A DNA stretch of 62,811 nt from CBETVX01 sp965539935 (GTDB lineage Bacteria > Bacillota > Clostridia > Peptostreptococcales > Caminicellaceae), in NCBI GenBank assembly GCA_965539935.1, contig CBETVX010000012.1:1-62811 (forward strand). Direction: 5' to 3'. Shown piece by piece: positions 32,673 to 42,454 of the stretch (position 1 is its first letter; each line of letters starts with the position of its first letter). A program made the translations under genes and the position numbers. The notes below the pieces were generated by a model. That model made no database searches. It had not been told where the DNA came from and was given only the letters and a program-made list of their open reading frames with translations.

Positions 32673-35600
32673 ATGAATAAGGTATATAGACTTTTCGTTT
32701 TAAAGAAATATGGATTTGATGTAGAAGCTAATCATCTTCTAAAGGACATCAAAGAAACACTAGGGATAAAAAATATAAGCAGTTTAAAAGTGTTTAATAG
32801 ATATGACATCTCCCAAATAGAGGAAGAAGATTTTGAAATAGCTAAGAAAACTATTTTTTCAGAGCCAAATGTAGATATGGTTTATGAAGATGAAATAGAT
32901 ATTAATGGAGATGAAAAGATCTTTGCTGTAGAATATTTACCAGGCCAATATGACCAAAGAGCCGATGCAGCTGAACAATGTATAGGTATATTAGCTCAAA
33001 AATCTAAATCTATTGTAAAAACTGCAAAGATTTTTGTGCTAAAGGGAAATATTAGTGAAGATGAACTAAACCTTGTAAAAAACTATATTATAAATCCTGT
33101 GGATTCAAGGGAGGCTTCCTTAGAGAAACCTGAATCTCTAGAAATGGAAATGGTAAGGCCTGATGATGTAAGAATAATCCAAGGTTTCATTGATATGGAT
33201 CAAAATCAGCTTATTAAGTTTAAAGAAGTAAATGGCTTTGCCATGACTGTAGAAGATTTAAAACTATGTAGAGATTATTTTAAAAAAGATGAAAAGAGAA
33301 ATCCAACAATTACTGAACTTAAGGTTCTAGATACCTATTGGTCAGATCATTGTAGACATACAACATTCTTCACAGAGATAGAAGATATTGAAATAGAAGA
33401 TGGTATTTTTAAAGAAGATATTGAGAAGGTCTATGAAGATTATTTAAGATCAAGGGAATATGTTTACGACAAAAAGAAAAAAGATATTTGCTTAATGGAT
33501 ATAGCAACTATAGCTATGAAGGAACTAAGAAAAAAAGGTAAGCTCAATGATTTAGAAGTATCTGAAGAAATAAATGCTGCCAGTATAGAAGTGGATGTAG
33601 ATATAGATGGTAAAACTGAAAAATGGCTAGTAATGTTTAAGAATGAAACCCATAATCACCCAACTGAAATAGAACCCTTCGGAGGAGCTGCCACATGTTT
33701 AGGTGGTGCCATAAGAGACCCTCTTTCTGGTAGGGCCTATGTCTATCAGGCCATGAGAGTTACGGGAAGTGGTGATCCAAGACAATCGGTAGAAGATACA
33801 CTACCTGGAAAGTTACCCCAAAGAAAAATAACAACTGAAGCAGCTAGAGGATATAGTTCCTATGGAAATCAAATAGGTCTTGCCACAGGACAGGTTGCAG
33901 AGGTTTATGATGATGGATTTATTGCAAAGAGAATGGAGATAGGAGCAGTAATAGCAGCAGCCCCTAAAGAAAATGTAGTAAGAAAAAGCCCTGAAGCAGG
34001 GGATGTAATAATTTTAGTTGGAGGAAGAACAGGTAGAGATGGCTGTGGTGGAGCTACAGGTTCATCTAAGGCCCACACAGAAGATTCCATATTAGAATGT
34101 GGAGCAGAAGTGCAAAAAGGTAACCCACCGGAGGAAAGAAAGATTCAAAGATTATTTAGAGATGAAAATGTTGCTAAATTAATAAAGAAGTGTAATGATT
34201 TCGGAGCAGGTGGAGTTTCTGTGGCCATTGGAGAGTTAGCCGACGGAATAGAAGTAGACTTAGATAGGGTTCCTAAAAAATATGAGGGTTTAGATGGAAC
34301 TGAGCTGGCCATCTCAGAATCTCAAGAGCGTATGGCAGTAGTAGTTGAGGAAAAGGATGCTAAAGAATTTATTAAGTTAGCTGAAAGGGAAAACCTAGAA
34401 GCTACCATAGTTGCTAGAGTAACTGATAATAATAGATTTATAATGAAATGGAGAGGTAAAAAAATCCTTGATCTAAGTAGGAAGTTTTTAGATACCAATG
34501 GTGCAAAGCAGAGGATAAGTGCTAAAATATCTCTCCCAAAGGAAGAAAGCTATTTTAAAAAGGCCACTGCAAAGTATAAAGATAAAGACATTTTAGATGC
34601 ATGGACAGAAAACCTTATGGATTTAAATGTAGCAGGACAAAAAGGCTTAGTCCAAATGTTTGATAGCACAATAGGCGCTAGTACGGTTCTAATGCCCTTT
34701 GGTGGTAAATATGAATTAACTCCTTCAGAAGGTATGGTTTCTAAATTGCCTGTAGGTAGTGGTGAAACTAATACATGTAGCATAATGACCTATGGATATA
34801 ATCCCAAATTAGCCAAGTGGAGTCCCTTCCACGGTGCTATCTATGCAGTTATTGAATCCATATCTAAGATGGTAGCCTTAGGTGGAGATTATAAAAATAT
34901 TAGATTGACCCTACAAGAATACTTTGAAAAATTAGGACGGGATAAAGAAAAATGGGGTAAACCCATTAGTGCACTACTTGGAGCCTTTTATGTGCAAAAA
35001 GGCTTAAACATTCCTGCAATAGGTGGTAAGGATAGCATGTCAGGAAGTTTTGAAGACTTACATGTGCCACCAACATTAGTTTCATTTGCAGTAAATACGG
35101 CCGATGCTAGGAATATTATCTCCTCAGAATTTAAAAAAGATAATAGCCACGTAATTTTAATAAAACTTGAAAAGAATAAAAGATATATACCAAATCTTGA
35201 TGATTTAGATAAGAAATATTCAAAGCTACATCAACTTATTAAAGATAAGAAAATACTTTCATCTGGAGTAATAAAACATGGAGGACTTGCTGCTACAATA
35301 AGTAAGATGAGCTTTGGAAATAAAATAGGGATTATTTTTGATAAAGAGCTTACTATGGATGAATTATTTGCACCAGATTATGGCTCATTTGTTTTGGAAA
35401 TAGATTCAAAGGAAAATCTCAACGAGCTATTTGGTGAAATTAGATATGAAGTATTAGGGAAAACTCATATTAAAGACTTTATTGAAATAAATGGAATTAA
35501 AATGCCACTAGATAAATTAATAGAGGCTTGGGAAAAGCCCCTTAGAGATATATTCCCTATTAAAAAGGATATAGATGAAAAACCATTAGAAGCACTATAT

Positions 35601-36440
35601 ACATCAGGGAATAAGGTGAAATCAAAGATAAAAATTGCAAAGCCTAGAGTGTTTATACCTGTATTTCCAGGAACCAACTGTGAATATGATACCGCAAGGG
35701 CCTTTGAAAAAGCTGGAGGCTTGGTAAATACATTCGTTTTTAGAAATCTGACTCCAGAGATGATAAAAGAGTCTCTAGAAAAAATGGAAAGGGAAATAAA
35801 TAATTCTCAAATTATTGCCCTGCCGGGAGGATTTAGTGCGGGAGATGAACCCGATGGTTCAGGTAAATTTATAGCAACTATATTTAGAAATCCTAGAATC
35901 AAGGAAAGTGTTATGAACCTTCTAAGTAATAGAGATGGGTTAATAATAGGCATTTGTAATGGATTTCAAGCCCTTGTAAAATTAGGTCTGCTTCCATATG
36001 GAGAGATAAGGGATTTAGATGATAAATCTCCAACTTTAACCTACAATAAAATAGGACGTCATATTTCATGTGTGGCTATGACGAAAATAACTTCTAATTT
36101 ATCACCTTGGCTAAATAATGTTACAGTAGGGGATATCCATAGGGTAGCCCTATCCCATGGAGAAGGTAGATTTGTAGCTAGTGATGAAGTAATCAAAACC
36201 CTCATGGAAAATGGACAGATAACAACCCAATATGTAGATTATAATGGGGAGCCTAGTGGCAAAGGGGAGTTTAATCCTAATGGTTCTATAAATGCTATAG
36301 AAGGGATAACAAGTCCCGACGGTAGAGTCCTAGGTAAGATGGGACATTCTGAAAGGATAGGTAGAGATCTATATAAGAATATTCCTGGTGATATGGATCA
36401 GGGGATATTTGAAGCAGGGGTTAAATATTTTGCAGATTAG
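32673..36440 (+). CDS. purL: Phosphoribosylformylglycinamidine synthase, single-chain
   Basis: This 1255-residue FGAM synthase converts FGAR, glutamine and ATP to FGAM. The clostridial-type single chain has an N-terminal PurS-like domain, two AIRS-like ATP-binding halves (DTYWSDHCRHTTF and NETHNHPTEIEPFGGAATC in the first) and a C-terminal glutamine amidotransferase. The amidotransferase shows GGFSAGDE and the nucleophile Cys in GICNGFQAL. ATG 32673 (MNKVYRLF) is preferred over in-frame ATGs at 32655 and 32664, since homologues begin there and GAGG precedes it. It is the first gene of the pur cluster. Confidence 0.95.
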   Translation: MNKVYRLFVLKKYGFDVEANHLLKDIKETLGIKNISSLKVFNRYDISQIEEEDFEIAKKTIFSEPNVDMVYEDEIDINGDEKIFAVEYLPGQYDQRADAAEQCIGILAQKSKSIVKTAKIFVLKGNISEDELNLVKNYIINPVDSREASLEKPESLEMEMVRPDDVRIIQGFIDMDQNQLIKFKEVNGFAMTVEDLKLCRDYFKKDEKRNPTITELKVLDTYWSDHCRHTTFFTEIEDIEIEDGIFKEDIEKVYEDYLRSREYVYDKKKKDICLMDIATIAMKELRKKGKLNDLEVSEEINAASIEVDVDIDGKTEKWLVMFKNETHNHPTEIEPFGGAATCLGGAIRDPLSGRAYVYQAMRVTGSGDPRQSVEDTLPGKLPQRKITTEAARGYSSYGNQIGLATGQVAEVYDDGFIAKRMEIGAVIAAAPKENVVRKSPEAGDVIILVGGRTGRDGCGGATGSSKAHTEDSILECGAEVQKGNPPEERKIQRLFRDENVAKLIKKCNDFGAGGVSVAIGELADGIEVDLDRVPKKYEGLDGTELAISESQERMAVVVEEKDAKEFIKLAERENLEATIVARVTDNNRFIMKWRGKKILDLSRKFLDTNGAKQRISAKISLPKEESYFKKATAKYKDKDILDAWTENLMDLNVAGQKGLVQMFDSTIGASTVLMPFGGKYELTPSEGMVSKLPVGSGETNTCSIMTYGYNPKLAKWSPFHGAIYAVIESISKMVALGGDYKNIRLTLQEYFEKLGRDKEKWGKPISALLGAFYVQKGLNIPAIGGKDSMSGSFEDLHVPPTLVSFAVNTADARNIISSEFKKDNSHVILIKLEKNKRYIPNLDDLDKKYSKLHQLIKDKKILSSGVIKHGGLAATISKMSFGNKIGIIFDKELTMDELFAPDYGSFVLEIDSKENLNELFGEIRYEVLGKTHIKDFIEINGIKMPLDKLIEAWEKPLRDIFPIKKDIDEKPLEALYTSGNKVKSKIKIAKPRVFIPVFPGTNCEYDTARAFEKAGGLVNTFVFRNLTPEMIKESLEKMEREINNSQIIALPGGFSAGDEPDGSGKFIATIFRNPRIKESVMNLLSNRDGLIIGICNGFQALVKLGLLPYGEIRDLDDKSPTLTYNKIGRHISCVAMTKITSNLSPWLNNVTVGDIHRVALSHGEGRFVASDEVIKTLMENGQITTQYVDYNGEPSGKGEFNPNGSINAIEGITSPDGRVLGKMGHSERIGRDLYKNIPGDMDQGIFEAGVKYFAD

Positions 36441-36472
36441 CGATTAGTTATTTTACACATTGCTTACTAATA

Positions 36473-36588
36473 AATATCCTTCAATAATTCTCTTCAGTCT
36501 CCGTAGAAGACTAGTCTCTATTTAATAAAAATATAAAAGGAAAAGACAAGTCTTCAAAGTCGCTTCAGAGAAAACATTGAAGGATATT
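36473..36588 (+). ncRNA. Structured RNA element, copy A, upstream of purK
   Basis: A 13-bp outer stem (AATATCCTTCAAT 36473-36485 with 36576-36588) encloses a short stem TTCTCT/AGAGAA. A conserved internal loop CAGTCTCCGTA and an inner arm GAAGACT/AGTCTTC follow. A second copy lies before purM with the same loops and compensating stem changes. I do not recognise it as a known riboswitch class. Confidence 0.6.
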
Positions 36589-36619
36589 AGATAGAATAAA
36601 GGTATAGGGTGGTGAAAAA

Positions 36620-37771
36620 TTGAATCCAAGGGACATAACCATAGGAATAATTGGTGGAGGACAATTAGGTAAAATGCTTATACAAGAAGCAAAGAAAATG
36701 GATTTTACAGTTATAGTTTTAGACCCTTCCCCCAATTCACCATGTATAAAAATGGCTGATGAGTATATAAGGGCTGATTTTTATGATAAGAAAAGTATTA
36801 GAAAGCTAGTAGAAAAGTGTGATATAACTACCTTTGAAATAGAGAATATTGATACTGAAATTTTATATAAACTTGAAGAGGAAGGAAATAAAATATATCC
36901 CTCTCCCCGTGTACTGGATATTATCAAGGATAAATCAAAGCAAAAAGAGATTCTCTTAAAAAATAATATACCTACTTCTAAATGGGAAAGAATAGAGGAT
37001 TTAAGGGAGACGGCTAAAAACTTAGGACTTCCCTTTGTACAGAAGGCTTGCTTTGGAGGATATGACGGTAGAGGTGTATATGTAATAAGAAGTGAAGAGG
37101 ATTTTGAAAACGCAATAGAGAGGGAAAGCTTTGGAGAGGAATATATAGATTTTGAAAAAGAATTGGCAGTGGTTGTTTCAAGAAATATAAAGGGAGAGAT
37201 AAAATGCTTTCCAGTTGTTGAAATGATCTTTGATGAAAAGGAAAATATTTGTGATGAAATAATTGCTCCAGGTAATATTGATGAGGAAATAGCAAAAAAG
37301 GCTAAAAAATTAGCGGAAAGATGTATAGAGGTATTTAAGGGCGTTGGAGTTTTTGGAATAGAGATGTTTTTAACTAAGGATGGAGAAATTTTAGTCAATG
37401 AGATTGCACCAAGGGTTCATAATTCTGGACACTATACAATAGAATCATGTATTACTTCTCAATTTGAACAACATATAAGAGCCGTATGTGATATTCCCAT
37501 GGGATCTACTGAACTCATAATTCCATCGGTTGTAGTAAATATACTTGGAGATGAAAATGCTTTTGGTTTGCCATATTATAAAGGAATTAAGGATGTCCTT
37601 GAAATTCCTGGAGTTAATATTCATATATACGGGAAAAATGAGGTAAAACCCTATAGGAAAATGGGTCACGTAACAATAGTTGATAGTGATATACAGAGGG
37701 CTGTTGAGAAAGCAGAAAGAGTTAAAAAGGAGCTAAGAGCAACTTCAGTGGAGGTGAATAATAATGGGTGA
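36620..37771 (+). CDS. purK: N5-carboxyaminoimidazole ribonucleotide synthase
   Basis: This 383-residue ATP-grasp enzyme carboxylates AIR with bicarbonate and ATP. Visible are the N-terminal dinucleotide-like loop GIIGGGQLGKML (residues 8-19), the central ATP-grasp VQKACFGGYDGRGVYVI and the metal/substrate block NEIAPRVHNSGHYTIE. It starts at TTG 36620 with GGTGGTG upstream. Its 3' end overlaps purE by 8 bp, consistent with PurK and PurE working in sequence. Structured RNA copy A lies in its 179-bp leader. Confidence 0.95.
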   Translation: MNPRDITIGIIGGGQLGKMLIQEAKKMDFTVIVLDPSPNSPCIKMADEYIRADFYDKKSIRKLVEKCDITTFEIENIDTEILYKLEEEGNKIYPSPRVLDIIKDKSKQKEILLKNNIPTSKWERIEDLRETAKNLGLPFVQKACFGGYDGRGVYVIRSEEDFENAIERESFGEEYIDFEKELAVVVSRNIKGEIKCFPVVEMIFDEKENICDEIIAPGNIDEEIAKKAKKLAERCIEVFKGVGVFGIEMFLTKDGEILVNEIAPRVHNSGHYTIESCITSQFEQHIRAVCDIPMGSTELIIPSVVVNILGDENAFGLPYYKGIKDVLEIPGVNIHIYGKNEVKPYRKMGHVTIVDSDIQRAVEKAERVKKELRATSVEVNNNG

Positions 37772-38285
37772 TGTATTAGTAGGTATTGTTATGGGAAGTG
37801 ATTCTGATTTACCAGTTATGAAGGATGCTGCGGAGATATTAGATTATTTTGGAATAAAATATGAGTTAACTGTGGTTTCTGCCCACAGAACTCCTGAGAG
37901 ATTATTTAATTATGCTAAAGAAGCTAAAGAAAGAGGGCTACAAATTATAATAGCTGGAGCTGGAGGAGCTGCCCATCTACCAGGGATGATAGCTTCAATT
38001 ACTGAACTACCTGTTATAGGTGTTCCCATAAAAACTTCTGCCCTTAAGGGAATGGATTCTTTGCTTTCCATAGTTCAGATGCCCGGGGGAGTTCCAGTGG
38101 CAACGGTTGCAATAAATGGAGCTAAAAATGCAGGTATAATAGCTGCTCAAATAATTGGATTAAATATACCTGAGTTGCAAGAAAGGGTTTCAAAGTATAA
38201 AAAGGACCTTGGTGAAAATGTGATTGAAAAGGCTAAGAAATTAGAAGAAATTGGCTACAAATCATATTTAGGGGAGGATAAGTAA
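37764..38285 (+). CDS. purE: N5-CAIR mutase
   Basis: This 173-residue class I PurE converts N5-CAIR to CAIR. Signature segments are GSDSDLPVM (residues 10-18), VVSAHRTPERLF with the catalytic His, and IAGAGGAAHLPGMIAS. The length is typical. The start ATG lies within the end of purK, and purC begins 1 bp after its stop codon, so all three are translated together. Confidence 0.96.
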   Translation: MGDVLVGIVMGSDSDLPVMKDAAEILDYFGIKYELTVVSAHRTPERLFNYAKEAKERGLQIIIAGAGGAAHLPGMIASITELPVIGVPIKTSALKGMDSLLSIVQMPGGVPVATVAINGAKNAGIIAAQIIGLNIPELQERVSKYKKDLGENVIEKAKKLEEIGYKSYLGEDK

Positions 38286-38286
38286 A

Positions 38287-39000
38287 GTGATAAAAAAGGA
38301 AATGCTTTATGAAGGAAAGGCAAAGAAGGTTTATAAAACTGATGATAGTAAAAGATATATTATTGAGTATAAGGATGATGCAACAGCCTTTAATGGAGTA
38401 AAAAAGGGAACAATCGAAGGTAAAGGTATTATTAATAATAAAATGTCTTCCGCATTATTTACCTTACTAGAAGAAAAAGGTATACCTACTCATTTTGACA
38501 AACTTTTAAGTGATAGGGAGATGCTTGTTAAAGATGTGAAGATTTTACCACTGGAAGTTATTGTGAGAAATATTGCTGCTGGTTCCTTGTCAAAAAGATT
38601 GGGATTAGATGAAGGTATAGAACTTAAAACTCCTGTACTTGAGTTTTGTTATAAAAAGGATGAACTTGGGGATCCAATGATAAATGAATATCATATAAAG
38701 GCTATTGAACTTGCTACGGAGGATGAATTAGAAAAGGTTAAGGAATATGCTTTAAAAATAAATGAAATATTAACAGTATTCTTTAAGGAAAGAGGAATAA
38801 AACTGGTTGATTTCAAATTAGAATTTGGTATTCACGATGGAGAAGTAATTTTAGCCGACGAAATTTCTCCTGATACATGTAGATTGTGGGATGCAAAGAC
38901 CAATAAGAAACTTGATAAGGATAGATTTAGAAGGGATTTAGGAGATGTGGAGGCTGCATATGAAGAAATAATGAAACGAATTGAGGAGGCAAAATTTTAA
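38287..39000 (+). CDS. purC: SAICAR synthetase
   Basis: This 237-residue enzyme joins CAIR and aspartate using ATP. It opens with the typical EMLYEGKAKKVYKTDD and contains DDATAFNG, VRNIAAGSL and the C-terminal ISPDTCRLWDAKT active-site motif. GTG 38287 is the start; GGGGAGGA lies about 10 nt upstream in the end of purE. Confidence 0.96.
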   Translation: MIKKEMLYEGKAKKVYKTDDSKRYIIEYKDDATAFNGVKKGTIEGKGIINNKMSSALFTLLEEKGIPTHFDKLLSDREMLVKDVKILPLEVIVRNIAAGSLSKRLGLDEGIELKTPVLEFCYKKDELGDPMINEYHIKAIELATEDELEKVKEYALKINEILTVFFKERGIKLVDFKLEFGIHDGEVILADEISPDTCRLWDAKTNKKLDKDRFRRDLGDVEAAYEEIMKRIEEAKF

Positions 39001-39037
39001 TAATTGAATTAACCCAATTTAGAAAGGGGCAAAGCCA

Positions 39038-40459
39038 ATGTCTTATAAAGAAATTTTATCTGATAAGTTAAATGAAGAGTGTGGGGTCTTTGGTGTTTAT
39101 TCTAAAAGCATTAAGGATATATCACGAATGGTATACTTTGGACTTATAGCTCTACAACACCGAGGACAAGAAAGTGCCGGCATTGCAGCATATAAAGAAG
39201 GTAAAATACAGTATTATAAGGAAATGGGATTAGCAAGGGATATTTTTAACGATAAAATTTTAGACAGGCTGGACGGAAGTATTGCCATAGGACATGTAAG
39301 ATATTCTACTACTGGAGAGAGTTATCTGACCAATGCTCAGCCCTTAGTTGTAAAGTACAAGGGAGGGTCCATTGCCCTTGCCCATAATGGTAATCTTGTT
39401 AATGCAGCTAAGATAAGGGATGAGTTAGAGGATAATGGCTCTATATTCCAAACATCTATAGATAGTGAAGTTATAGCTAATCTTATAGCAAGATATTATA
39501 AATTTGGGTTTAAAGAAGCTATAATAAAGGCTTCTAAGGAAATAAAGGGAGCCTTTGCCCTTACCCTTATATGTGAAGATAAGTTAATTGGAGTAAGGGA
39601 TCCCCATGGACTAAGACCTTTATGTATAGGGAAAATAGATGATGGCTATGTATTATCTTCAGAAAGCTGTGGACTAAATGTAGTTGGAGCTGAGTTTGTA
39701 AGAGATGTGGAGCCTGGGGAGATAGTAATAATAGACGAAAAAGGAATAGAGTCAGTTACTTATGAGGATAGTAGGAAGAAGTCTTTATGTTCCTTTGAAT
39801 TTGTGTATTTCGCAAGACCCGATAGTAGCATGGACGGACAAAGTGTATATAAAAGTAGGATAGAGGCAGGAAAAATACTAGCTAAGGAATATCCAGTGGA
39901 AGCAGATGTAGTCATGTCAGTGCCGGATTCAGGTACAGTTGCTGCCATAGGGTATTCAGAGGAATCGGGAATTCCCTTCAGGCAAGGATTGATAAAAAAT
40001 AAATATCTAGGTAGAACATTTATACAGCCAAGTCAAGAGCTTAGAGAGCTTATGGTTAAGCTTAAGTTAAGTGTTCTTAAAGAAAATGTGGATGGTAAAA
40101 GAATAGTTTTAATTGATGATTCCATAGTAAGGGGTACTACAAGTAAAAGGATAGTAGATATGCTTAAAAAAGCCGGTGCAAAGGAAGTACACATCAGAGT
40201 TAGTTCTCCTCCAGTAAAGCATTCATGCTATTTTGGAATAGATACCCCAACAAGAAAGCAGTTAATAGCTTCAATTAATTCTATTGATGATATTAGAAGA
40301 GCTATTGGAGCAGATAGTTTAGGATATCTAAGTGTAGAGGGGCTTTTAAAGTCAATAGGTATGTGTAAGTCTACTTTATGTACCGCTTGCTTTAATGGGG
40401 ATTATCCTATGGATGTTCCTAAGTCAGCTAATAAGTATTTATTTGAGAAGGATGAGTAA
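39038..40459 (+). CDS. purF: Amidophosphoribosyltransferase
   Basis: This 473-residue enzyme makes phosphoribosylamine from PRPP and glutamine, the committed purine step. Residues 1-14 look like the propeptide removed to expose nucleophile Cys15 (EECGVFG). The PRPP loop is VLIDDSIVRGTT. Cysteines for a 4Fe-4S cluster, as in the Bacillus-type enzyme, are visible in SLCSFEF and CKSTLCTAC. Ribosome binding site AAAGGGG. After it comes a 193-bp gap with structured RNA copy B. Confidence 0.96.
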   Translation: MSYKEILSDKLNEECGVFGVYSKSIKDISRMVYFGLIALQHRGQESAGIAAYKEGKIQYYKEMGLARDIFNDKILDRLDGSIAIGHVRYSTTGESYLTNAQPLVVKYKGGSIALAHNGNLVNAAKIRDELEDNGSIFQTSIDSEVIANLIARYYKFGFKEAIIKASKEIKGAFALTLICEDKLIGVRDPHGLRPLCIGKIDDGYVLSSESCGLNVVGAEFVRDVEPGEIVIIDEKGIESVTYEDSRKKSLCSFEFVYFARPDSSMDGQSVYKSRIEAGKILAKEYPVEADVVMSVPDSGTVAAIGYSEESGIPFRQGLIKNKYLGRTFIQPSQELRELMVKLKLSVLKENVDGKRIVLIDDSIVRGTTSKRIVDMLKKAGAKEVHIRVSSPPVKHSCYFGIDTPTRKQLIASINSIDDIRRAIGADSLGYLSVEGLLKSIGMCKSTLCTACFNGDYPMDVPKSANKYLFEKDE

Positions 40460-40475
40460 TAATTTTTCTTTATAA

Positions 40476-40593
40476 TTAAATAAATATCCTTTAATAATCC
40501 TCTTCAGGCTCCGTAGAAGATCTGTTTTTATATAGTTGTTTTTAGACTCTTGAAAGTCCCTTTAGAGGAAAAATTGAAGGATCTTAAAGAAAT
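40476..40593 (+). ncRNA. Structured RNA element, copy B, upstream of purM
   Basis: The outer stem AATATCCTTTAAT pairs with ATTGAAGGAT, with a G-U where copy A has G-C. Inner stem CCTCT/AGAGG replaces TTCTCT/AGAGAA of copy A. The loop CAGGCTCCGTAGAAGA and the 3' strand AAAGTCCCTTTAGAG are nearly identical to copy A, while the apical part differs in sequence but can still form AAGATCT/AGA-TCTT. Confidence 0.6.
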
Positions 40594-40652
40594 TTCTTTG
40601 AATAATTTTAAAATAAAAAAGGTTGTAGATAAAGGGTTGGAAGGAGGAGGCC

Positions 40653-41702
40653 GTGATTATGGCAGATAAGAAACTGACCTATAGTGATGCTGGGGTAAAT
40701 ATTGAAGAAGGTGCAAAGGCAGTTGAGCTCATGAAGGGGTATGTAAAAAGAACCTTCAATAATAATGTTTTATGTGATTTAGGTGGATTTGGAGGACTTT
40801 TTCAGCTAAATAAAGATGAGTATGAAAAACCTGTGTTGGTATCTGGAACCGATGGGGTAGGTACTAAGCTAAAACTTGCCTTTATGATGGACAAACACGA
40901 TACTGTAGGAATAGATTTAGTAGCCATGTGTGTTAATGATATATTATGTCAAGGGGCTAAACCTTTATTTTTCTTAGATTATCTTGCTACAGGAAGACTA
41001 AAGGCAGATAGAGCAGCAGATATAGTTAAGGGGATTTCAGAAGGATGTTTAGAGGCAGGATGTGCTCTCATAGGAGGAGAAACCGCCGAAATGCCTGGCT
41101 TTTATAGTGATGGAGAGTATGATATGGCTGGTTTTGCAGTGGGGGTAGTAGATAGAGAAAAAATAATTGATGGTAGTAGTATAAAAAAAGGAGATATTTT
41201 AATAGGCATACCTTCAAGTGGAATCCATAGTAATGGATATTCCCTAGTAAGAAAGGTATTCTTCGATAAATTAAATTATTCTGTAGATAAATATATTGAA
41301 GAACTTGGAGAAACATTAGGTGAAAGTTTGCTTAGACCTACTAAGATATATACTAAAGTAGTGAATAGTGTACTTAACAAATTCCAAGTCAAGGGAATGT
41401 GTCATGTAACAGGTGGGGGCTTTATTGAAAATATACCTAGAATTATACCGGAAGCCTTAGGGATAGAAATAAATCTAGGAAGTTGGAAGGAAAATGAAAT
41501 CTTTAACCTTATTCAAAAACTAGGAAATATAGATACTGAAGAAATGTTTAAGACCTTTAATATGGGTATAGGATATATTTTCATTGTTGATGAAAGTGAT
41601 GGAGATAAGATAATAAAATTATTGAATGATATTGATGAACAGGCCTATAAAATAGGAAAAGTTGTAGATGGTTTTAATGGGGTGAAACTATGTCCCAGGT
41701 AA
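40653..41702 (+). CDS. purM: AIR synthetase
   Basis: This 349-residue enzyme cyclises FGAM to AIR with ATP. Recognisable blocks are SGTDGVGTKLKLAF, GIDLVAMCVNDI, IGGETAEMPGFY and GIHSNGYSLVR. GTG 40653 or ATG 40659 is the start, both served by AAGGAGGAGG. Its end overlaps purN by 13 bp. Structured RNA copy B lies 60 bp upstream. Confidence 0.96.
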   Translation: MIMADKKLTYSDAGVNIEEGAKAVELMKGYVKRTFNNNVLCDLGGFGGLFQLNKDEYEKPVLVSGTDGVGTKLKLAFMMDKHDTVGIDLVAMCVNDILCQGAKPLFFLDYLATGRLKADRAADIVKGISEGCLEAGCALIGGETAEMPGFYSDGEYDMAGFAVGVVDREKIIDGSSIKKGDILIGIPSSGIHSNGYSLVRKVFFDKLNYSVDKYIEELGETLGESLLRPTKIYTKVVNSVLNKFQVKGMCHVTGGGFIENIPRIIPEALGIEINLGSWKENEIFNLIQKLGNIDTEEMFKTFNMGIGYIFIVDESDGDKIIKLLNDIDEQAYKIGKVVDGFNGVKLCPR

Positions 41703-42316
41703 AGATAGCAGTATTAGTATCTGGTAGTGGGAGTAATTTGCAGGCACTTATAGACAAAATAAATTCTGGATATATAAAGGGAAAGATAGAAATTGTAATT
41801 TCAAGTAAAGAGGATGTCTATGCCTTAGAAAGAGCTAAAAATAATGGAATTGAAGCTCTATATATAGGAAAAGAAAATTATCCTGAAAGAGAAGAAAGAA
41901 CTAATAGGATAATACAGGTTCTTGAAGAAAAAAATATAGAACTTATTGTACTGGCTGGATACTTAAATATATTAGAAAAAAGTTTAGTAGACAAATATAA
42001 AAATAAGATAATTAATATACATCCATCTCTCATTCCAAGTTTTTGTGGAAAGGGATATTATGGGAGAAAAGTTCATAGTGCAGTCTTAGACTATGGTGTA
42101 AAACTAACAGGAGCCACAGTACATTTTGTAGACGAGGGAGCAGATACAGGCCCAGTTATATTGCAAAAAGTTGTGGCAGTTGATTTTGACGATACGGTTG
42201 ATACTCTATCCCAAAAGGTGCTTAAAATAGAGCATGAATTATTGCCAGAGGCTGTTAAATTATTTTGTGAAGGACGACTTGAGGTTGTAGGGAGAAGAGT
42301 GAAGATAAAGAATTAA
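41690..42316 (+). CDS. purN: GAR transformylase (folate-dependent)
   Basis: This 208-residue enzyme transfers the formyl group of 10-formyl-THF to GAR. Its key features are VSGSGSNLQALID (phosphate binding), IINIHPSLIPSF with the catalytic His, and VHFVDEGADTGPVI with the catalytic Asp. The stop codon falls inside the first unit of a heptanucleotide tandem repeat, so repeat slippage could alter only the last residues or the spacing to purH. Confidence 0.95.
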   Translation: MSQVKIAVLVSGSGSNLQALIDKINSGYIKGKIEIVISSKEDVYALERAKNNGIEALYIGKENYPEREERTNRIIQVLEEKNIELIVLAGYLNILEKSLVDKYKNKIINIHPSLIPSFCGKGYYGRKVHSAVLDYGVKLTGATVHFVDEGADTGPVILQKVVAVDFDDTVDTLSQKVLKIEHELLPEAVKLFCEGRLEVVGRRVKIKN

Positions 42317-42419
42317 GAATTAAAAATTAAGAATTAAAAATTAAGAATTAAGAATTAAGAATTAAAAATTAAGAATTAAGAATTAAAAATTAAAAATTAA
42401 GAATTAAAAATTAAGAATT
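42308..42419. repeat. 16-copy heptanucleotide tandem repeat (AARAATT)
   Basis: Sixteen uninterrupted 7-bp units are present, each AAGAATT or AAAAATT, covering the stop codon of purN and most of the purN-purH gap. The A/G position varies irregularly along the array. Tandem arrays of this type often change copy number by slippage. Confidence 0.95.
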
Positions 42420-42454
42420 GAGAGTTAAAGAGAGAATTTGAAAGGGGATTAGTT

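Noticed and set aside
36473..36588. Copy A read as an intrinsic terminator after purL
   Set aside because: The outer stem encloses about 90 nt with conserved internal loops and is not followed by a T run.
42308..42419. Repeat array as a CRISPR
   Set aside because: Units are 7 bp and directly adjacent with no spacers, so it is a microsatellite-type tandem repeat.
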